From contig NZ_CALAOH010000027.1 of assembly GCF_937926365.1 (NCBI RefSeq), positions 1 to 8,412 of the forward strand: 8,412 nt of DNA, given 5' to 3'. This DNA is from an uncultured Azohydromonas sp. (GTDB lineage Bacteria > Pseudomonadota > Gammaproteobacteria > Burkholderiales > Burkholderiaceae_C). The translations under genes were made by a program, and so were the position numbers. Shown piece by piece: positions 5,793-8,412 of the stretch; the stretch's first letter is position 1, and every line of letters begins with the position of its first letter. The notes below the pieces were generated by a model, which did no database searches, was not told the DNA's origin, and saw only the letters and a list, made by a program, of their open reading frames with translations.

Positions 5793-5821
5793 AAAAAGCC
5801 GGGTACGCGACCCGGCTTTTT
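5793..5821. terminator. Bidirectional intrinsic terminator between tlpA-like gene and lipA
   Basis: AAAAAGCCGGGT at 5793-5804 pairs perfectly with ACCCGGCTTTTT at 5810-5821 around a five-base loop. Because the A-tract and T-tract are both part of the symmetric stem, the structure yields a GC stem plus U-tract on either strand. It lies 15 bp after the TlpA stop and 45 bp after the lipA stop, and so serves the convergent genes. Confidence 0.93.
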
Positions 5822-5866
5822 CATGGGACTACGCCGACCTGCGGTGTGTCGCGCAGGTTCTTCGCT

Positions 5867-6877
5867 TCAGGCAGTCGGCGCCAGACCGGCCGCATGCGCC
5901 TGCTGATCGGCGTGGTAGCTGGAACGCACCATCGCGCCCACCGCGGCATGCGTGAAGCCCATCTTGTAGGCCTCGTCCTCGAACATCTTGAAGGTATCCG
6001 GGTGCACGTAGCGGCGCACCGGTAGGTGATGGCCGCTGGGCGCGAGGTACTGGCCGATGGTGAGCATGTCGATGCCGTGCGCGCGCATGTCGCGCATGAC
6101 TTGCAGGATCTCCTCGTCCGTCTCGCCCAACCCCACCATGAGGCCGCTCTTGGTCGGCACGCCAGGCACGGTTTCCTTGAAGCGCTGCAGCAGCATGAGG
6201 CTGAACTGGTAATCCGCACCCGGGCGCGCCTCCTTGTACAGGCGCGGCACGGTTTCCAGGTTGTGGTTCATCACGTCAGGCGGTACGGCCTTGAGGATGT
6301 CCAGCGCCTTGTCCAGGCGTCCACGGAAGTCGGGCGTGAGGACCTCGATCTGCGTCCCCGGCGACAGCTCGCGCGTGCGACGGATGCACTCCACGAAATG
6401 CCCCGCGCCGCCATCGCGCAAGTCGTCGCGGTCCACGCTGGTGATCACCACGTACTTGAGCTTGAGCGCCGCGATGGTCTTGGCCAGGTTTTCCGGCTCG
6501 TTGACGTCCAGGGGGTCAGGTCGGCCGTGGCCCACGTCGCAGAAGGGACAGCGCCGCGTGCACTTGTCGCCCATGATCATGAACGTCGCCGTGCCCTTGC
6601 CGAAGCACTCACCGATATTCGGACAGGAGGCTTCCTCACACACGGTGTGCAGCTTGTGCTCGCGCAGCGTCTGCTTGATTTCGTAGAAGCGGGTCGTGGG
6701 CGAGCCCGCCTTGACGCGGATCCACTCCGGCTTCTTGAGCACCTCCGCCGGCACCACCTTGATCGGAATGCGCGCCGTCTTGGCCTGCGCCTTCTGCTTG
6801 GCGGTAGGGTCGTAGGGAGCGGGAGCAGCGCCCGAGGTAGCGGGCGTGGCGGGAGCGCTGGGGAGATCGGTGCTCAT
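5867..6877 (-). CDS. lipA: Lipoyl synthase
   Basis: LipA is a radical SAM enzyme that inserts two sulfur atoms into the octanoyl group on lipoyl domains of pyruvate and 2-oxoglutarate dehydrogenases and the glycine cleavage H protein. The product is 336 residues, a usual length. The auxiliary 4Fe-4S cluster that is sacrificed as sulfur donor is bound by Cys80, Cys85 and Cys91 (CEEASCPNIGEC) plus the C-terminal RSSY motif at 318-321, where serine is the fourth ligand. The radical SAM cluster is bound by Cys106, Cys110 and Cys113 (CTRRCPFC). The first 25-30 residues are Ala- and Pro-rich and variable. The start at 6877 overlaps the lipB stop as ATGA, so the two are translationally coupled. It ends convergently with the TlpA-like gene. 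No oddity is seen. Confidence 0.98.
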   Translation of the reverse strand: MSTDLPSAPATPATSGAAPAPYDPTAKQKAQAKTARIPIKVVPAEVLKKPEWIRVKAGSPTTRFYEIKQTLREHKLHTVCEEASCPNIGECFGKGTATFMIMGDKCTRRCPFCDVGHGRPDPLDVNEPENLAKTIAALKLKYVVITSVDRDDLRDGGAGHFVECIRRTRELSPGTQIEVLTPDFRGRLDKALDILKAVPPDVMNHNLETVPRLYKEARPGADYQFSLMLLQRFKETVPGVPTKSGLMVGLGETDEEILQVMRDMRAHGIDMLTIGQYLAPSGHHLPVRRYVHPDTFKMFEDEAYKMGFTHAAVGAMVRSSYHADQQAHAAGLAPTA

Positions 6878-7572
6878 CGGCTCAGTTGCGACTGCAGGCG
6901 CTGCGCCAGTCGCGCGGCCGCGTCATCCCATGTGGTGAAAACACCGATTTTAGCGAGGTCGATGGTTTGCAACCCGGCATAGCCGCATGGGTTGATGCGG
7001 TGGAAGGGCTCCAGGTCCATCGCCACGTTGAAGGCCAAGCCGTGGTAACTGCAGTGGCGGCTGACCTTGATGCCCAGCGCCGCGATCTTGCCCAGGCCGC
7101 GGAACGGGTCCGCCGGATCGGCCGGCCCGGTCAGTGCTGCATGGCCGAAAGGGTCGTCCAGCTTCACGTAGATCCCTGGCGCGCCGCCGACGCGGTGCCC
7201 CGTGACCCCATAGTCCTGTAACACCCGCAGCACCGCCGCTTCCAGCCGGTACACGTACTCGCGTACGAAGATGCCCAGCCGCTGCAGGTCGATCAGCGGG
7301 TAGGCCACCACCTGCCCCGGCCCGTGGTAGGTCACCTGCCCGCCGCGGTTTGTTTGCACCACCGGAATGTCGCCCGCGGCCAGCACATGCTCGGCGCGTC
7401 CGGCCACGCCCTGCGTGAACACGCCCGGGTGCTCGCAGATCCAGATCTCGTCGGGCGTCTGGTCCGTGCGCGCCTCGGTGAAGGCGCGCATGGCGGCCTC
7501 GGTGTCGGCGTAGTCGGTGCGGCCCAGCCATCGCACCAGAGGAGCTTCGGAAGTCGTCACGGCAGCAGTCAT
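6874..7572 (-). CDS. lipB: Octanoyl-[ACP]:protein octanoyltransferase
   Basis: LipB transfers octanoate from acyl carrier protein to the lysine of lipoyl domains, through a thioester on its own cysteine, and so supplies the substrate of LipA encoded next to it. The product has 232 residues. The family motifs are intact: NRGGQVTYHGPGQVVAYPLIDL at 75-96, the catalytic lysine Lys162 in GKIAALGIKV, HCSYHGLAFNV at 173-183, and the acyl-thioester Cys196 in RINPCGYAGLQ. Between GAPGIYV and Lys162 there is an insert of about 20 residues compared with E. coli LipB; I recall similar inserts in Comamonadaceae. The start at 7572 has a strong GGAGGA ribosome-binding site ten bases upstream (plus 7583-7588), which decides against the in-frame ATG at 7596, because the site would then lie inside the gene. 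Upstream is a divergent Sel1 gene. Confidence 0.97.
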   Translation of the reverse strand: MTAAVTTSEAPLVRWLGRTDYADTEAAMRAFTEARTDQTPDEIWICEHPGVFTQGVAGRAEHVLAAGDIPVVQTNRGGQVTYHGPGQVVAYPLIDLQRLGIFVREYVYRLEAAVLRVLQDYGVTGHRVGGAPGIYVKLDDPFGHAALTGPADPADPFRGLGKIAALGIKVSRHCSYHGLAFNVAMDLEPFHRINPCGYAGLQTIDLAKIGVFTTWDDAAARLAQRLQSQLSR

Positions 7573-7721
7573 GGGCGGATTGTCCTCCGTACCCATTCCG
7601 TCCATACGCCCCCCACCGCGTCCGCTTCGGCCCTGTCCGGGGCACGGGTGATCCGCCCGGATGGCGTGGCGGGCCGGCGCCGCCGTATCGTGGACGCATA
7701 CCGCACCGCCGCCGAGCCGCC
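7573..7721. promoter_or_regulatory. Divergent intergenic region, lipB / Sel1 gene
   Basis: A 149-bp GC-rich gap between divergent genes that should carry both promoters. Apart from the lipB ribosome-binding site I see no clear -35/-10 pair and no strong palindrome. Confidence 0.3.
7583..7588 (-). promoter_or_regulatory. lipB ribosome-binding site
   Basis: GGAGGA on the minus strand sits ten bases before the ATG at 7572. It is the strongest Shine-Dalgarno sequence in the chromosomal part of the window and fixes the lipB start. Confidence 0.7.
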
Positions 7722-8402
7722 ATGAAGCACCGCACCGCACCGTCCCTGCTGCGTCCGCTCACTGCCCTGCTGGCCGCGCTGGCGCTTTCCGGAGCAGCCG
7801 CCGCACCTTCGGCTCAGGACCAAGCCGCCCTGGAAGCGGCGGTGCGGGACTACGACGCCGGGCGCCTGGCGCAGGCACAGGCCGCCTTCGAACGGCTGTC
7901 ACGCGCCGGCGTACCTGCGGCGGACCACAACCTCGCGGTGATGCACCTGCGCGGCGAGTTGCCACACGCCAGCACCCAGGAAGCGCTGCGGCTGATGACG
8001 CGCGCGGCGCAGCACGGCTTCGTTACGGCGATGTTCGATCTTGGCCGGCTGCACGACAGCGGGCATCTCGGCCGCATCGACCTGCCCGCGGCGCACCGCT
8101 GGTACGCGCAGGCAGCTGAAGCCGGCAGCACCGCAGGGCAGGTGGAAGCGGGCACGGCCTTCTATCTGGGACGCGGCACCGCGCGGGACGCAGCGCAGGC
8201 CGCGCACTGGTTCCGCGCAGCGGCCCTGGCCGGCGACAACGGCGCGCAGTACCTGCTGGCCTCAATGTATGAGAGCGGCGATGGGCTGCCGCAGGACTTG
8301 CGTCTGGCGCGCTACTGGTACGCCGCAGCAGCGGCTGGAGGCGATCCGGCCGCGGCACTTAACCCTACAGTTGCAGTTATGGTTATTGGTTTGGACGCAT
8401 AG
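7722..8402 (+). CDS. Secreted Sel1-repeat protein, 3' end apparently replaced
   Basis: Residues 1-28 form a signal peptide: basic start MKHRTAPSLLR, hydrophobic core LTALLAALAL, and a likely cleavage after GAAAA. After an N-terminal helical pair (about 34-62) there are four consecutive Sel1-like repeats of 36 residues, at about 64-99, 100-135, 136-171 and 172-207, each ending in the AA-x-xG pattern (for example LPAAHRWYAQAAEAG and AARYWY-like ARYWYAAAAAGG). Sel1 proteins are periplasmic or surface scaffolds for protein-protein contacts; partners are unknown. After residue 211, in GDPAAA, the codons change from G/C-ending to AT-rich and the product ends in LNPTVAVMVIGLDA at a TAG, unlike a Sel1 C-terminus. 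The gene is probably interrupted near 8358, so the listed end is the formal stop, not necessarily the native one. No clear Shine-Dalgarno precedes the ATG. The gene is divergent from lipB. Confidence 0.8.
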   Translation: MKHRTAPSLLRPLTALLAALALSGAAAAPSAQDQAALEAAVRDYDAGRLAQAQAAFERLSRAGVPAADHNLAVMHLRGELPHASTQEALRLMTRAAQHGFVTAMFDLGRLHDSGHLGRIDLPAAHRWYAQAAEAGSTAGQVEAGTAFYLGRGTARDAAQAAHWFRAAALAGDNGAQYLLASMYESGDGLPQDLRLARYWYAAAAAGGDPAAALNPTVAVMVIGLDA

Positions 8403-8412
8403 TTGGCGGTGA
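8358..8412. other. Lower-GC tail, probable mobile-element or rearrangement junction
   Basis: From about 8358 to the end the sequence loses the roughly two-thirds GC of its neighbours and becomes rich in TT and TA, starting CTTAACCCTACAGTTGCAGT. The change falls in the middle of a Sel1 coding region. It reads as the edge of an inserted or rearranged segment, but too little is present to name it and no inverted repeat or target duplication can be tested here. Confidence 0.45.

Noticed and set aside
6026..6982. Plus-strand open frame of 318 codons opposite lipA
   Set aside because: It is antisense to a fully conserved lipoyl synthase, with shadow-type composition and no domain signature.
7573..7740. 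Longer lipB starts at 7596 or 7740
   Set aside because: GGAGGA at 7583-7588 is well placed for the ATG at 7572 and lies inside the longer frames, whose extra residues do not resemble LipB.
1..8412. CRISPR array, tRNA, rRNA, toxin-antitoxin, defence or phage genes
   Set aside because: No regularly spaced repeats, cloverleaf-like sequence or recognisable defence or phage protein was seen on either strand; apart from the IS remnant and window ends, all genes belong to well-known housekeeping or common envelope families.

Overview
The window looks like a high-GC betaproteobacterial chromosome segment, most likely Burkholderiales and Comamonadaceae-like. I judge this from remembered family features: a lipB-lipA pair whose LipB carries a long insert before the catalytic lysine, a stand-alone EIIA(Man)-HPr-EI cluster with HprK-type Ser46 in HPr, and strongly G/C-ending codons. 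No database search was possible, so genus level is not claimed.

Layout, left to right. (1) 1 to about 52: a short stretch not explained by the neighbouring element. (2) About 53-1954, minus strand: a damaged, incomplete IS66-family insertion sequence. Its terminal inverted repeat starts with GTAA at 1954. tnpA, tnpB and tnpC follow, joined by one-base TGATG stop/start overlaps. tnpC has a +1 frameshift immediately before its second catalytic aspartate and is cut off before the third catalytic residue, so this copy cannot make an intact transposase. (3) 1977-5121, minus strand: a probable operon of a small envelope or lipoprotein-like conserved hypothetical, mannose-type EIIA, HPr and Enzyme I. 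The IS66 end lies only 22 bp past the ptsI stop. (4) 5271-5777, plus strand: a membrane-anchored TlpA-type thioredoxin-fold protein. A strong symmetric hairpin at 5793-5821 serves as a bidirectional terminator against the convergent lipoate genes. (5) 5867-7572, minus strand: lipB then lipA, coupled by an ATGA overlap. (6) 7722 onward, plus strand: a secreted Sel1-repeat protein whose 3' end runs abruptly into lower-GC sequence at about 8358, probably another mobile-element junction or rearrangement.

How the genes work together: EI takes phosphate from PEP, passes it to HPr, and HPr passes it to EIIA(Man). No membrane EIIB, EIIC or EIID is present here, so this is most simply a regulatory phosphorelay. 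LipB and LipA together form the de novo lipoate pathway: LipB attaches an octanoyl group to lipoyl domains and LipA inserts the two sulfurs. The TlpA-like protein probably works as a periplasm-facing thiol oxidoreductase.

I found no convincing undescribed system. The most useful observations are the two mobile-element or rearrangement junctions at the window ends, the tnpC lesion, a hairpin overlapping the tnpA ribosome-binding site, and unusual paired start regions in the PTS operon. No gene-free stretch longer than about 150 bases exists, apart from the degraded window ends.
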